64,000 nucleotides of DNA. Source: Pseudomonas laurylsulfatiphila (GTDB lineage: Bacteria > Pseudomonadota > Gammaproteobacteria > Pseudomonadales > Pseudomonadaceae). The first letter of the stretch is position 1; each line of letters begins with the position of its first letter. A program made the position numbers and the translations under genes. Shown one piece after another: positions 7,926-16,431 of this stretch. The notes under the pieces were generated by a model. The model ran no database searches, was not told where the DNA came from, and saw only the letters and a list, made by a program, of their open reading frames with translations. The stretch is from contig NZ_NIRS01000003.1 in the NCBI RefSeq assembly GCF_002934665.1, positions 496,001-560,000 on the forward strand, given 5' to 3'.

Positions 7926-9180
7926 TAGAACCGCTCTGGGACAACTGCGCCAGCGCCGTGGCCATGCTCGGCGCCAGCGCCAGGCGCGGAATCAGCACGG
8001 CTTGCCAAGCATGGTAAAGGTCAGGCTTGCCGGGCCAGATATCGGCACTCGGGCGGTTTTGCGGATCGAGTTCGTGATACCAGCTGCCATCACAGCGGTC
8101 GATGAAATGACTGTCACAGAATTCCCAGAACAGGCGGTACCACTGCTCGTACTGCGCTTCACCCGTGCGTTTGATCAGCGCACTGGCGGCGGCACTGGCT
8201 TCGCAATGGGTCCAGTGCAGGCGATGGCGGACCACCGCTTTGTTGTCCCAGTCCAGGGTGTAGACAATCCCCGGTGCGCCATCGATGTTCCAGCCGTGAC
8301 GACAGTTGTGCTCAAAGAGTTTTTGCGCGTCGGTGACCAGCCAGCCCGGCGTGAGCATCCCCGCGCTCACCCGCGAAGCTTCGAGGTGCAGCAACAGCCG
8401 TGCCCACTCGAAGCCGTGGCCCGGGGTGGTGCCGTAGGGGCGAAAACCGTCCGCCGGATTGTCACGGTTGTAGTCCCGCAGTGGCTGCCAGTCGCGGTCG
8501 AAATGCTCGATCACCAGGTGATCGTTGGCAGCGGCGTGACCATGGATCACCCGCTCAACGATGCGCTGTGCACGGCACAACCAGCGGTTGTCTTCAGTGA
8601 CATCGGCCAGGGCGAGGAAGGCTTCGGTGGCGTGCATGTTGCTGTTGGCGCCCCGGTACGCCTCCTCTTCACTCCAGTCGCGATTGAAGGATTCGCGCAT
8701 CGCGCCTTCTTCTTCACTCCAGAACCAGGTGTCGATGATGTCGATGGCATCATCGAGCAAGGCTTGCGCACCGGGACGGCGTGCGACCACCGCCGAACTG
8801 GCGGCCAGCGCGACGAAGGCATGCAGGTAGGCGTTCTTGCCGGTGTTGCCGTCGCGATGTTCGGCAGTAGCGAACCAGCCGCCGTGAACCGCATCGCGCA
8901 GTGGCCCGCGCAGTGCCGCGACGCCGTGATCGACCAGTTCGCTAAAGCCTGGCAAACCCTGAATGTGGGCCATGGCGAAGCTGTGGGTCATGCGTGCGGT
9001 GTTCATGGTCTGGGCTTGCGCATCGACCGGGAGGCGGCCCCTTTCATCGAGGTTGCCGAAGCCTTCAGGGAGCTTGGAAGCCTTGGCAAAGCTCAACAGG
9101 CGCAGGCCTTCGGCGGCGAGCCATTGCTGATGGGCCGGTGCGTTCAGCCAACTGCTGAAGGCCGGTTGGAGGGTGTCCAT
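7921..9180 (-). CDS. AGE-family aldose-ketose isomerase (likely D-mannose isomerase)
   Basis: Probably isomerises D-mannose to D-fructose, or a close sugar pair, in the cytoplasm. The 419 residues form an (alpha/alpha)6-barrel N-acylglucosamine 2-epimerase family protein. Residues matching the YihS/mannose-isomerase active site are Arg63 (NTARMTHSFA), His183 (NSNMHATEAF), His255 (PGHGFEWARLL) and His390 (WPGKPDLYHAWQ). It lies between gltS and gtsA on the same strand and carries its own copies of the gtsA operator-like element and CA motif. It therefore looks co-regulated with the transporter rather than cotranscribed with gltS. Mannose isomerase is the best guess; the substrate cannot be fixed from sequence. 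Confidence 0.82.
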   Translation of the reverse strand: MDTLQPAFSSWLNAPAHQQWLAAEGLRLLSFAKASKLPEGFGNLDERGRLPVDAQAQTMNTARMTHSFAMAHIQGLPGFSELVDHGVAALRGPLRDAVHGGWFATAEHRDGNTGKNAYLHAFVALAASSAVVARRPGAQALLDDAIDIIDTWFWSEEEGAMRESFNRDWSEEEAYRGANSNMHATEAFLALADVTEDNRWLCRAQRIVERVIHGHAAANDHLVIEHFDRDWQPLRDYNRDNPADGFRPYGTTPGHGFEWARLLLHLEASRVSAGMLTPGWLVTDAQKLFEHNCRHGWNIDGAPGIVYTLDWDNKAVVRHRLHWTHCEASAAASALIKRTGEAQYEQWYRLFWEFCDSHFIDRCDGSWYHELDPQNRPSADIWPGKPDLYHAWQAVLIPRLALAPSMATALAQLSQSGSM

Positions 9181-9192
9181 GGCGTACCTTTT

Positions 9193-9200
9193 TTGTTGTT
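9193..9200 (-). promoter_or_regulatory. Candidate Hfq/Crc CA motif in AGE-gene leader
   Basis: Minus-strand AACAACAA followed by AAAAGGTAC, in the same leader context as gtsA and 12 nt before the start codon. Confidence 0.58.
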
Positions 9201-9241
9201 ATGACTGAGGGGCAGCATAAACAACGGAAGGCAGCGGGCTT

Positions 9242-9279
9242 GTAACGAAGGGGGTGGGTTATGTCACCAGGCTGTGACA
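9242..9279 (-). promoter_or_regulatory. Operator-like element of the AGE gene
   Basis: Plus-strand GTAACGAAGGG-N8-ATGTCACC (9242-9268) overlaps the perfect inverted repeat TGTCAC-CAGGCT-GTGACA (9262-9279). It lies 61 nt before the AGE start codon and is the best-formed of three copies (others at 7888 and 3251). Confidence 0.62.
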
Positions 9280-9287
9280 ATGACATC

Positions 9288-9353
9288 TGTAGGAGCTGGC
9301 TTGCCAGCGATGACATTCCTGAATACGCCATCGCCGGCAAGCCGGCTCCTACA
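9288..9353. repeat. REP pair, family C
   Basis: TGTAGGAGCTGGCTTGCCAG faces GCCGGCAAGCCGGCTCCTACA-like across a short loop, between gltS and the AGE promoter. Confidence 0.88.
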
Positions 9354-9365
9354 GGGACGGGTATG

Positions 9366-10850
9366 TCAATCAATTGAACGTGGCAACTGCAACGTCACCC
9401 GCAACCCACCCTCACGCAGGTTCTGCAAGCTAACCTCACCACCATGGCTATGGGCAATGTTGCGGGCAATCCCCAGCCCCAACCCATACCCCTGCTGCTG
9501 CCCGGCCAGGCGGAAATGCGGTTCGAACACCTGCTCCAGCCGCTGCTCCGGCACGCCGGGCCCTTCATCATCGACATGCAGGATGAACGCGCGGTCATCG
9601 TCATCGATGTGCAGGTGCGCGTTCTGCCCGTACTTCAACGCATTGTCGATCAGGTTGCCGATGCAGCGCTTGAGCGCCAGCGGTTTACCCGGATACACCG
9701 CCAGCGCCCGCCCCTGCTGGGTCACGCGACCATTGCCGTTGGGGGCCAGGTACGGTTCCACCAGACAGTCGAGCACATGGTTGAGGTCCACCGGCTCGAT
9801 GTTCTCGTGGATGTCGGTGTCCTTCACACATTGCAGCGCGCCCTTGACCAGCAATTCGAGCTCGTCAAGATCGCGCCCGAACTTGGCTTGCAGCGTTTCG
9901 TCTTCGAGCAATTCAACGCGCAGGCGCAAACGGGTGATCGGCGTGCGCAAGTCGTGGGAAATCGCACTGAACAACTGGCTGCGCTCGGTCAGGTAACGGC
10001 TGATGCGCTCGCGCATGGTGTTGAAGGCGCGCCCGACCTCGACCACTTCGCTGCCACCGCCCTCGGCCACCGGTTCTACGTCGGCACCCAGCGACAGATC
10101 GCGCGCGGCCCGCGCCAGGCGCTTGAGCGGACGACTCTGCCAGTGCACCAGCAGGCCGATGAACAACAACAGAAAGCCGCTGGTCAGGACGATGAACCAC
10201 ACCTGCTGCGCCGGCAGGCCCTGCTCTTCAAGACTGGTATAGGGCTCGGGCAGCAGCGAGGCGATGTACAGCCATTCGCCCGGCGCCATCTGGATCTGCG
10301 TGACCAGCACCGGCGGGTTCACCGGTTCCAGGGTCAACGCGTAGTGCGCCCAGGAGCGTGGTAACTCATCGAGTTTCAGGCCGCCATTGAAGATACGCAG
10401 GTCTTCCGGGCTGACGAAGGTCACCGAGATGTCCGTGTCCTGGCCGAGGGACTGGCGCAGCACCTCGTCCACCGCCTTGAGCACCGCCTCTTTGCGCGGG
10501 GTGATGGGCAGCACTTCCATGCCCAGGGGTTTGTCGTTGAGCGTGACCACGAACCGGGTGCCGCCCATGCTGCGCAACTGATCGAGCACCAGCGGCCGAA
10601 ACGCCACCGGCAACGAACGGAAATAACTGACACTGGCCGTCATCGAATGGGCCAGGCTGCGGGCGCTGGTGACCAGGCCCTCGAGCTGCGTGGCGCGCAG
10701 TTGCGACACCCAGATCACGCTCGACAGCGCCTGTGCGAACAACACGGCCAGCAAGGTCAACAGCAACATCCGCCCGAGCAGCGAACGCGGCATCGGCACC
10801 CTGGCGGCGAGCTTGCGGAACATCTCAGTGGCCATTGCCGGCAACCACAT
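9366..10850 (-). CDS. gltS: Glucose two-component sensor histidine kinase (GltS/GtrS)
   Basis: Membrane kinase that senses a sugar acid or related signal and phosphorylates GltR. The 494 residues show a transmembrane segment at about 28-48, a periplasmic region to about 215, and a second membrane segment near 217-236. Then come HAMP, the H-box FSAISHDLRTP with phospho-acceptor His299, the N-box GNLIDNALKYG, and G-boxes DEGPGVPE and GYGLGLGIAR. The assumed ATG overlaps the gltR stop by 26 nt. Later in-frame ATGs at 10835 and 10823 are possible starts, and none has a clear Shine-Dalgarno sequence. In P. putida/P. aeruginosa the ligand is reported as 2-ketogluconate/KDPG-type metabolites; not visible here. 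Confidence 0.9.
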   Translation of the reverse strand: MWLPAMATEMFRKLAARVPMPRSLLGRMLLLTLLAVLFAQALSSVIWVSQLRATQLEGLVTSARSLAHSMTASVSYFRSLPVAFRPLVLDQLRSMGGTRFVVTLNDKPLGMEVLPITPRKEAVLKAVDEVLRQSLGQDTDISVTFVSPEDLRIFNGGLKLDELPRSWAHYALTLEPVNPPVLVTQIQMAPGEWLYIASLLPEPYTSLEEQGLPAQQVWFIVLTSGFLLLFIGLLVHWQSRPLKRLARAARDLSLGADVEPVAEGGGSEVVEVGRAFNTMRERISRYLTERSQLFSAISHDLRTPITRLRLRVELLEDETLQAKFGRDLDELELLVKGALQCVKDTDIHENIEPVDLNHVLDCLVEPYLAPNGNGRVTQQGRALAVYPGKPLALKRCIGNLIDNALKYGQNAHLHIDDDDRAFILHVDDEGPGVPEQRLEQVFEPHFRLAGQQQGYGLGLGIARNIAHSHGGEVSLQNLREGGLRVTLQLPRSID

Positions 10851-11556
10851 TGGCCGCCAGTTGGTAGCCGCTGCCGCGTACGGTGCGGATCAACCGTGGC
10901 GGTTTTTCCGTGTCGCGCAGGCGCTGGCGCAACCGGCTGACCGCCATGTCGACGATGCGATCCAGCGGCATCAGTTCACGGCCACGGGTCGCGTTGCCGA
11001 TGGTGTCGCGGTCGAGGATTTCCTGCGGGTGGTCGAGGAACAGTTTCAGCAGTGCGAAGTCGGCGCCCGAGAGAATCACCTCTTCGCCATCGATGTGAAA
11101 CAATCGATGGCTGACCATGTCCAGGCGCCAGTCATCGAAGGCCAGCACCTCACCGCCGTTACGCTCCTGACCGAACTGCGCGCGGCGCAGCAACGCCTTG
11201 ATCCGCGCCTGCAATTCCCGTGGGCTGAACGGCTTGCCGAGGTAATCGTCGGCACCCAGCTCCAGGCCGATGACACGGTCCGCTTCATCGGAACTGGCGG
11301 TGAGCATGATGATCGGCACCTGCGCCTGGCGCGGATGCTGGCGAATCCAGCGACACAGGCTGAAGCCGTCTTCGTCGGGCAGCATCACATCAAGGATCAC
11401 CAGGTCGGCCGGCGCCTCGTTCAGCGCCTGGCGAAAACCGGCGCCATCGGCAGTAGCACGCACCTGAAACCCGGCGCGAGTCAGGTAGGTGTCCAGCAAC
11501 TCGCGTATCTCTTGATCGTCATCGACCAACAAAATCGACTTGTTGACTGAGCTCAC
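10825..11556 (-). CDS. gltR: Glucose-responsive response regulator GltR (OmpR family)
   Basis: DNA-binding partner of the adjacent kinase, controlling glucose transport genes. The 243 residues have a receiver domain (acidic DDD at 12-14, phospho-acceptor Asp56 in VILDVMLP, Lys108 in YLGKPF) and a C-terminal winged helix (SRLRQRLRD...RTVRGSGYQL). The start is GTG with AAGGA 9 nt upstream. It lies in the edd-glk-gltR-gltS direction, 179 nt after glk with a REP between, and overlaps gltS. Likely targets in this window are the three matching elements before oprB, gtsA and the AGE gene. Confidence 0.92.
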   Translation of the reverse strand: MSSVNKSILLVDDDQEIRELLDTYLTRAGFQVRATADGAGFRQALNEAPADLVILDVMLPDEDGFSLCRWIRQHPRQAQVPIIMLTASSDEADRVIGLELGADDYLGKPFSPRELQARIKALLRRAQFGQERNGGEVLAFDDWRLDMVSHRLFHIDGEEVILSGADFALLKLFLDHPQEILDRDTIGNATRGRELMPLDRIVDMAVSRLRQRLRDTEKPPRLIRTVRGSGYQLAANVVAGNGH

Positions 11557-11631
11557 AGGAAGGCGTCCTTGATATTGGAATTGGGCGGATTATGCCTTAA
11601 GCACTGATTCTACAAACACCACAGAAACAAC

Positions 11632-11721
11632 TGTGGGAGCGAGCCTGCTCGCGAAAGCGGTTTTACATTCAACACATTCGTTGACTGACAGACCGCTTTC
11701 GCGAGCAGGCTCGCTCCCACA
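11632..11721. repeat. REP pair, family B
   Basis: TGTGGGAGCGAGCCTGCTCG and its inverse flank about 40 nt, between glk and gltR inside the edd-glk-gltR-gltS gene string. Confidence 0.9.
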
Positions 11722-11735
11722 TTTTGATCGCATTT

Positions 11736-12695
11736 TCAAACCGAAATAGATTGCTCCAACGCTACACCGGCACCGACGAGCCCCGAATACGGCGCCGTCA
11801 CCAGCCACACCGGAATCCCCTTGAAGTAATCGCTCATGCAACCCTTGTCGGCAAAGCAGCGGGCGAAACCGCTTTCGAGGAAGAAATCGGCAAACCGTGG
11901 AATCACTCCGCCAACGATGTACACGCCACCGCGTCCACCGGTGGTCAGCACGTTGTTGCCCGCCACGCGACCGAGCCAGCAGCAGAACTGCTCAAGCACT
12001 TCCACGGCAATCGGGTCGCCCGCCAGCCCGGCGGCGGTGATGGCTTCCGGCGTGTCGAGCACCGGCGTGTGCCCGTCCACCGCACAGATCGCCCGGTAGA
12101 CGCGCGGCAAGCCGCCACCGCTCAACGCGGTTTCAGCGCTGACGTGGCCGATCTCGTTGAAGATGTGCTGCCACAGTTGGGTTTCACGCGGGCTGCTCAA
12201 TGGCAGGTCGACGTGGCCGCCCTCCCCTGGCAACGCAGCAAACCGGCCCTCGCCCAGATCGAGCAAGGTGCCGACGCCCAGGCCTGTGCCCGGGCCGATC
12301 ACCACGGCCGGGCGCAACGGCTCCGGCGTGCCTTCGCAGACCACACGGAATTCGCCGGGCTGCAAACGGGTCATGCCCAGGGCCATGGCCGAGAAGTCGT
12401 TGACCAGCAACAGTTGATCCACCTGCAAGCTCTGGCAGAAACCCTTGCGGCTCAGACGCCAGTGATTGTTGGTGAACTTGAACTCATCGCCACTGACGGG
12501 ACCGGCCACCGACAGGCACACCGAACCGATCGAACCCGGCGCCAGCCCCAGACCGTTGAGGTAGAGGCTGATCGCTTCTTCCGGGCTGGGGAAGTCCGCC
12601 GTTGCCAGCACCTGGACCGATTCCAGCTGCTGGTTTTTCCACAACGCGAAACGTGCGTTGGTCCCACCGATGTCACCGACCAAAGCCAGTTTCAA
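11736..12695 (-). CDS. glk: Glucokinase
   Basis: Phosphorylates cytoplasmic glucose with ATP to glucose-6-phosphate, the entry to the Entner-Doudoroff route. The 319 residues match the bacterial Glk family: N-terminal phosphate-binding [15 protein letters not shown], the sugar-site segment [13 protein letters not shown] with catalytic-type Asp, and the second ATP motif [15 protein letters not shown]. Its ATG overlaps the edd stop by 4 nt (ATGA), so the two are translationally coupled. Confidence 0.94.
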   Translation of the reverse strand: MKLALVGDIGGTNARFALWKNQQLESVQVLATADFPSPEEAISLYLNGLGLAPGSIGSVCLSVAGPVSGDEFKFTNNHWRLSRKGFCQSLQVDQLLLVNDFSAMALGMTRLQPGEFRVVCEGTPEPLRPAVVIGPGTGLGVGTLLDLGEGRFAALPGEGGHVDLPLSSPRETQLWQHIFNEIGHVSAETALSGGGLPRVYRAICAVDGHTPVLDTPEAITAAGLAGDPIAVEVLEQFCCWLGRVAGNNVLTTGGRGGVYIVGGVIPRFADFFLESGFARCFADKGCMSDYFKGIPVWLVTAPYSGLVGAGVALEQSISV

Positions 12696-14518
12696 TTAAG
12701 CGTCTCCAGGGCAGAAGTAAAGGCGCTGGCGCCCTGCTCCGCCGAGCTGAAGGCCATGCGCATGAAACCAAACAGTTCGCGACCGGTGCCGATGTTGTTG
12801 CCCAACAGGCCCTTGGCTGGTGTGCGCGCTGCGAATTCTTCGGCGTCCACCTTAAGCTCCAGGGTGCCTTTGACGCCATCGACGCGGATGATATCGCCCT
12901 CTTGCACCCGCGCCAAAGCGCCACCGACATAAGCTTCGGGGCTGACGTGAATGGCCGCCGGAATTTTCCCCGACGCACCGGACATGCGTCCGTCAGTCAC
13001 CAGCGCCACCTTGAAGCCACGGTCCTGCAACACGCCGAGGAACGGCGTCATCTTGTGCAGCTCGGGCATGCCGTTGGAGCGCGGCCCCTGGAAGCGCATC
13101 ACCGCGACAAAATCCTTCTCCAGCAAACCGGCCTTGAACGCATCGGCCAGGTCCTGCTGATCCTGGAACACCATGGCCGGCGCTTCGACGATCTGGTTCT
13201 CCACGGCGACGGCAGAGACTTTCATCACCCCGCGACCGAGGTTGCCTTCCATCACCCGCAGGCCACCTTCGGCCGAGAATGCGCGAGCCACCGGACGCAG
13301 GATGCTTTCATCGAGGCTGTCGGTCACGCCTTCGCGCCACACCAGCTCGCCGTTGTCGAGGAACGGCTCCTGGGTATAGCGGCTCAGGCCGTGGCCCATC
13401 ACGGTGTTGACGTTTTCGTGGAGCAGCCCGGCTTCCAGCAGTTCGCGGATCAGGAACGACATGCCACCCGCAGCCTGGAAGTGGTTGATGTCGGCCTTGC
13501 CGTTCGGGTAGACGTGGCTGAGGGTCGGCACGACTTCGGAGAGGTCGGCCATGTCCTGCCAGGTCAGTTGAATGCCCGCCGCCATGGCGATGGCCGGCAT
13601 GTGCAGGGTGTGGTTGGTCGAGCCGCCCGTGGCATGCAGCGCGACAATCGAGTTGACCAGCGAACGCTCGTCGACGATTTCGCCGATCGGCATGAAGTCG
13701 CCGTTCTGCTTGGTCAGGCGCGTGACCTGGTGCGCCGCCTCGCGGGTCAGGGCATCACGCAGCGGCGTGTTCGGGTTGACGAAGGACGCGCCCGGCAGGT
13801 GCAGACCCATGACTTCCATCAGCAGCTGGTTGGTGTTGGCCGTACCGTAGAAGGTGCAGGTGCCAGGGCTGTGGTAGGACTTCATCTCCGATTCCAGCAG
13901 CTCCTCGCGGGTCGCCTTGCCTTCGGCGTATTTCTGGCGCACGTCGGCTTTCTGCTTGTTGGAAATGCCCGAGACCATCGGCCCGCCCGGCACGAAGATC
14001 ATCGGCAGATGGCCGAAGCGCAACGCGCCCATCATCAGGCCCGGCACGATCTTGTCGCAGATACCGAGCAGCAGCGCGCCGTCGAACATGTTGTGGGACA
14101 GCGCCACGGCGGTGGACAACGCGATCACTTCGCGGCTCGGCAGGCTCAGCTCCATGCCGGGCTCGCCCTGGGTCACGCCATCGCACATGGCCGGTGTGCC
14201 ACCGGCGAACTGGCCGACGGAGCCGATTTCGCGCAGGGCCTTTTTGATCAGTTCCGGAAAGACTTCGTACGGCTGGTGCGCCGAGAGCATGTCGTTATAT
14301 GACGAAACAATCGCGATGTTCGCGGCGTTCATCATCCGCAGGCTGTGCTTGTCGTCGCTGCCGCAACCGGCCACGCCATGGGCGAAGTTGGCGCATTGCA
14401 GCTTGCCGCGCATCGGCCCGTCGCTGGCCGCACCGCGAATCAATGCAAGGTAAGCCTCACGCGTGGCGCGACTGCGGGCGATAAGCCGTTCGGTGACCTC
14501 AAGGACGCGGGGATGCAT
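12692..14518 (-). CDS. edd: 6-Phosphogluconate dehydratase
   Basis: Dehydrates 6-phosphogluconate to KDPG, the first committed Entner-Doudoroff step, using a 4Fe-4S cluster. The 608 residues match the IlvD/Edd family: [57 protein letters not shown], and the C-terminal [21 protein letters not shown]. First gene of edd-glk-gltR-gltS. HexR operators lie in the 220-bp divergent spacer to gap, so KDPG, the product, should induce the operon. Confidence 0.96.
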   Translation of the reverse strand: MHPRVLEVTERLIARSRATREAYLALIRGAASDGPMRGKLQCANFAHGVAGCGSDDKHSLRMMNAANIAIVSSYNDMLSAHQPYEVFPELIKKALREIGSVGQFAGGTPAMCDGVTQGEPGMELSLPSREVIALSTAVALSHNMFDGALLLGICDKIVPGLMMGALRFGHLPMIFVPGGPMVSGISNKQKADVRQKYAEGKATREELLESEMKSYHSPGTCTFYGTANTNQLLMEVMGLHLPGASFVNPNTPLRDALTREAAHQVTRLTKQNGDFMPIGEIVDERSLVNSIVALHATGGSTNHTLHMPAIAMAAGIQLTWQDMADLSEVVPTLSHVYPNGKADINHFQAAGGMSFLIRELLEAGLLHENVNTVMGHGLSRYTQEPFLDNGELVWREGVTDSLDESILRPVARAFSAEGGLRVMEGNLGRGVMKVSAVAVENQIVEAPAMVFQDQQDLADAFKAGLLEKDFVAVMRFQGPRSNGMPELHKMTPFLGVLQDRGFKVALVTDGRMSGASGKIPAAIHVSPEAYVGGALARVQEGDIIRVDGVKGTLELKVDAEEFAARTPAKGLLGNNIGTGRELFGFMRMAFSSAEQGASAFTSALETLN

Positions 14519-14638
14519 GTGTAGAACTCCAGGCTAACGGATGTGGCGACCTGATTGTCTATGCTGATCAAAGGCCGGTGTCGATGGGATGACAGACGGT
14601 TTTCTTGATCGGTTGGACCAGTTGATTCAGGTCACTCG

Positions 14639-14653
14639 TTGTAGATTGAACAA
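14639..14653. promoter_or_regulatory. HexR operator 1 (edd-proximal)
   Basis: TTGT-AGATTGA-ACAA fits the published pseudomonad HexR consensus TTGT-N7/8-ACAA exactly. It is 120 bp upstream of edd and 86 bp upstream of gap. Confidence 0.82.
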
Positions 14654-14700
14654 AATATTGCCATCAAAAAGGCTTGTTTTCTATTTTTTTGCGAATAATC

Positions 14701-14715
14701 TTGTAATTCCAACAA
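14701..14715. promoter_or_regulatory. HexR operator 2 (gap-proximal)
   Basis: TTGT-AATTCCA-ACAA fits TTGT-N7-ACAA exactly. It lies 23 bp before the gap start codon, where bound repressor would block initiation of gap. The last 8 nt of the overlapping stretch AACAACAA also fit a CA motif. Confidence 0.82.
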
Positions 14716-14738
14716 CAAAACGACGGTAGCGCCGCAAT

Positions 14739-15740
14739 ATGACTCTTCGAATCGCAATCAATGGTTTTGGCCGCATCGGCCGTAATGTCCTGCGCGCACT
14801 CTATACCCAGGGCTACCGTCAGGATCTGCAGATCGTCGCCATCAACGATCTGGGCGACAGCGCGATCAATGCTCATCTGCTCAAGTACGACACCGTTCAC
14901 GGCACGTTCGATGCCGATGTCCAGCATGATCAGGAGAGCCTGACGGTCAATGGCGACCGCATTTCGGTCAGTGCCATCCGCAACCCGGCCGATCTGCCCT
15001 GGGCCGCGGAAAAGATTGATGTGGTATTCGAATGCACCGGCCTGTTCACCGACCGGGCCAAAGCCGCCGCGCATATTACGGCGGGCGCGCGCAAAGTGAT
15101 TATCTCGGCCCCGGCCAAAGGCGCCGATGCTACCGTCGTTTACGGGGTCAACCACGACATTCTGCGCCAGTCGCACCAGATCATTTCCAACGCGTCGTGC
15201 ACCACCAACTGCCTGGCCCCGGTGGCCCAGGTGCTGCACCGTGAGCTGGGCATCGAAAGCGGGTTGATGACCACCATTCACGCCTATACCAACGACCAGC
15301 ACCTGACCGACGTCTATCACGTCGATCCGTACCGCGCCCGTTCGGCCACCCAGAACATGATCCCGAGCAAGACCGGTGCCGCTGAAGCGGTGGGCCTGGT
15401 GCTGCCGGAACTGGCGGGCAAATTGACCGGCATGTCGGTGCGCGTACCGGTGATCAATGTGTCGCTGGTGGACCTGACCGTGCAGCTCAAGCGCGAAGCG
15501 TCGGCCGATGAGGTCAATGCGCTGATGAAAGAAGCCAGCCAGCACTCGAAGATCCTTGGGTACAACACCCTGCCGCTGGTCTCCAGCGACTTCAACCACA
15601 ACCCCCTGTCGTCGATTTTCGACGCCAACCACACCAAGTCCAGCGGCAAGCTGCTCAAGGTCCTGGCCTGGTACGACAACGAGTGGGGCTTCTCCAACCG
15701 CATGCTCGATAACTGCCTGGCGCTGTGTAACGCAGAATAA
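14739..15740 (+). CDS. gap: Glyceraldehyde-3-phosphate dehydrogenase, type I
   Basis: Oxidises and phosphorylates glyceraldehyde-3-phosphate to 1,3-bisphosphoglycerate with NAD+, processing the triose made by the Entner-Doudoroff aldolase. The 333 residues have the Rossmann start [16 protein letters not shown], catalytic Cys154 in SNASCTTNC, His181 in MTTIHAYTN, and the C-terminal [13 protein letters not shown] signature. Divergent from edd, sharing the HexR-controlled spacer, which matches the gap-1 arrangement known in P. putida. Confidence 0.96.
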   Translation: MTLRIAINGFGRIGRNVLRALYTQGYRQDLQIVAINDLGDSAINAHLLKYDTVHGTFDADVQHDQESLTVNGDRISVSAIRNPADLPWAAEKIDVVFECTGLFTDRAKAAAHITAGARKVIISAPAKGADATVVYGVNHDILRQSHQIISNASCTTNCLAPVAQVLHRELGIESGLMTTIHAYTNDQHLTDVYHVDPYRARSATQNMIPSKTGAAEAVGLVLPELAGKLTGMSVRVPVINVSLVDLTVQLKREASADEVNALMKEASQHSKILGYNTLPLVSSDFNHNPLSSIFDANHTKSSGKLLKVLAWYDNEWGFSNRMLDNCLALCNAE

Positions 15741-15759
15741 GCAGCACACCCCCCGGTCT

Positions 15760-15859
15760 TGTAGGAGCGAGCCTGCTCGCGATGGTCGTTAACGATAACG
15801 CGGGGAACCTGATGCCCCGCGGTGCTCTACAGTCCATCGCGAGCAGGCTCGCTCCTACA
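15760..15859. repeat. REP pair, family B
   Basis: TGTAGGAGCGAGCCTGCTCG and its inverse are separated by about 50 nt, between gap and mgsA. Confidence 0.9.
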
Positions 15860-15889
15860 AGGTGCGTGTCATGTCTGGAGTAACAATCG

Positions 15890-16354
15890 ATGATCGGCAT
15901 CAGCTTTACGCAAAAGACCCTGGCGGCGCGCAAGCGTATCGCCCTGGTTGCCCATGACCACTGCAAGGTGTTCTTGCTCGACTGGGCCGAACGGCAGAAA
16001 GACAAGCTGGCCCAGCATGATCTGGTCGCTACCGGCACCACGGGGTTGTTGTTGCAACAACGCCTCGACCTGCCCGTGGAAAGCATGATCAGTGGTCCGT
16101 TGGGCGGCGACCAGCAGCTCGGTGCGCAAATCGCCGAGCAGCGGGTCGACATGCTGGTGTTCTTCTGGGACCCGTTCGAGCCACAACCCCACGACCCGGA
16201 TATCAAGGCGTTGCTGCGTGTCGCGGCCGTGTGGAACATCCCGGTGGCGTGCAACGAATGCAGCGCCGACTACCTGCTCAGCAGCCCGTTGATGGATCAG
16301 GCGCATCCCCATCGGATTCCCGATTACGCGAGCTATTTGCAGGGTCGCGCGTAA
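15890..16354 (+). CDS. mgsA: Methylglyoxal synthase
   Basis: Converts dihydroxyacetone phosphate to methylglyoxal and phosphate, a bypass that relieves sugar-phosphate and phosphate imbalance. The 154 residues match MgsA throughout: KRIALVAHDHCK, the phosphate-binding ATGTTG, catalytic-type Asp74 in GPLGGDQQ, and the VDMLVFFWDP segment. A GGAG lies 10-12 nt before ATG. It follows gap on the same strand after a REP, so cotranscription is possible but unproven. Confidence 0.93.
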   Translation: MIGISFTQKTLAARKRIALVAHDHCKVFLLDWAERQKDKLAQHDLVATGTTGLLLQQRLDLPVESMISGPLGGDQQLGAQIAEQRVDMLVFFWDPFEPQPHDPDIKALLRVAAVWNIPVACNECSADYLLSSPLMDQAHPHRIPDYASYLQGRA

Positions 16355-16385
16355 AGCTTCACAAATCAGTGCTTGACCACCCGAG

Positions 16386-16408
16386 TAGATGATAAGCATT
16401 ATCATTCG
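16386..16408. promoter_or_regulatory. Fur box before the ECF sigma gene
   Basis: TGATAA-GCA-TTATCA (16390-16404) is a perfect inverted repeat with the GATAAT-type Fur core, 28 nt before the sigma factor start. It implies iron repression of the heme-uptake module. Confidence 0.82.
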
Positions 16409-16431
16409 CTCGAAATGGATCAGGTTCTCCC

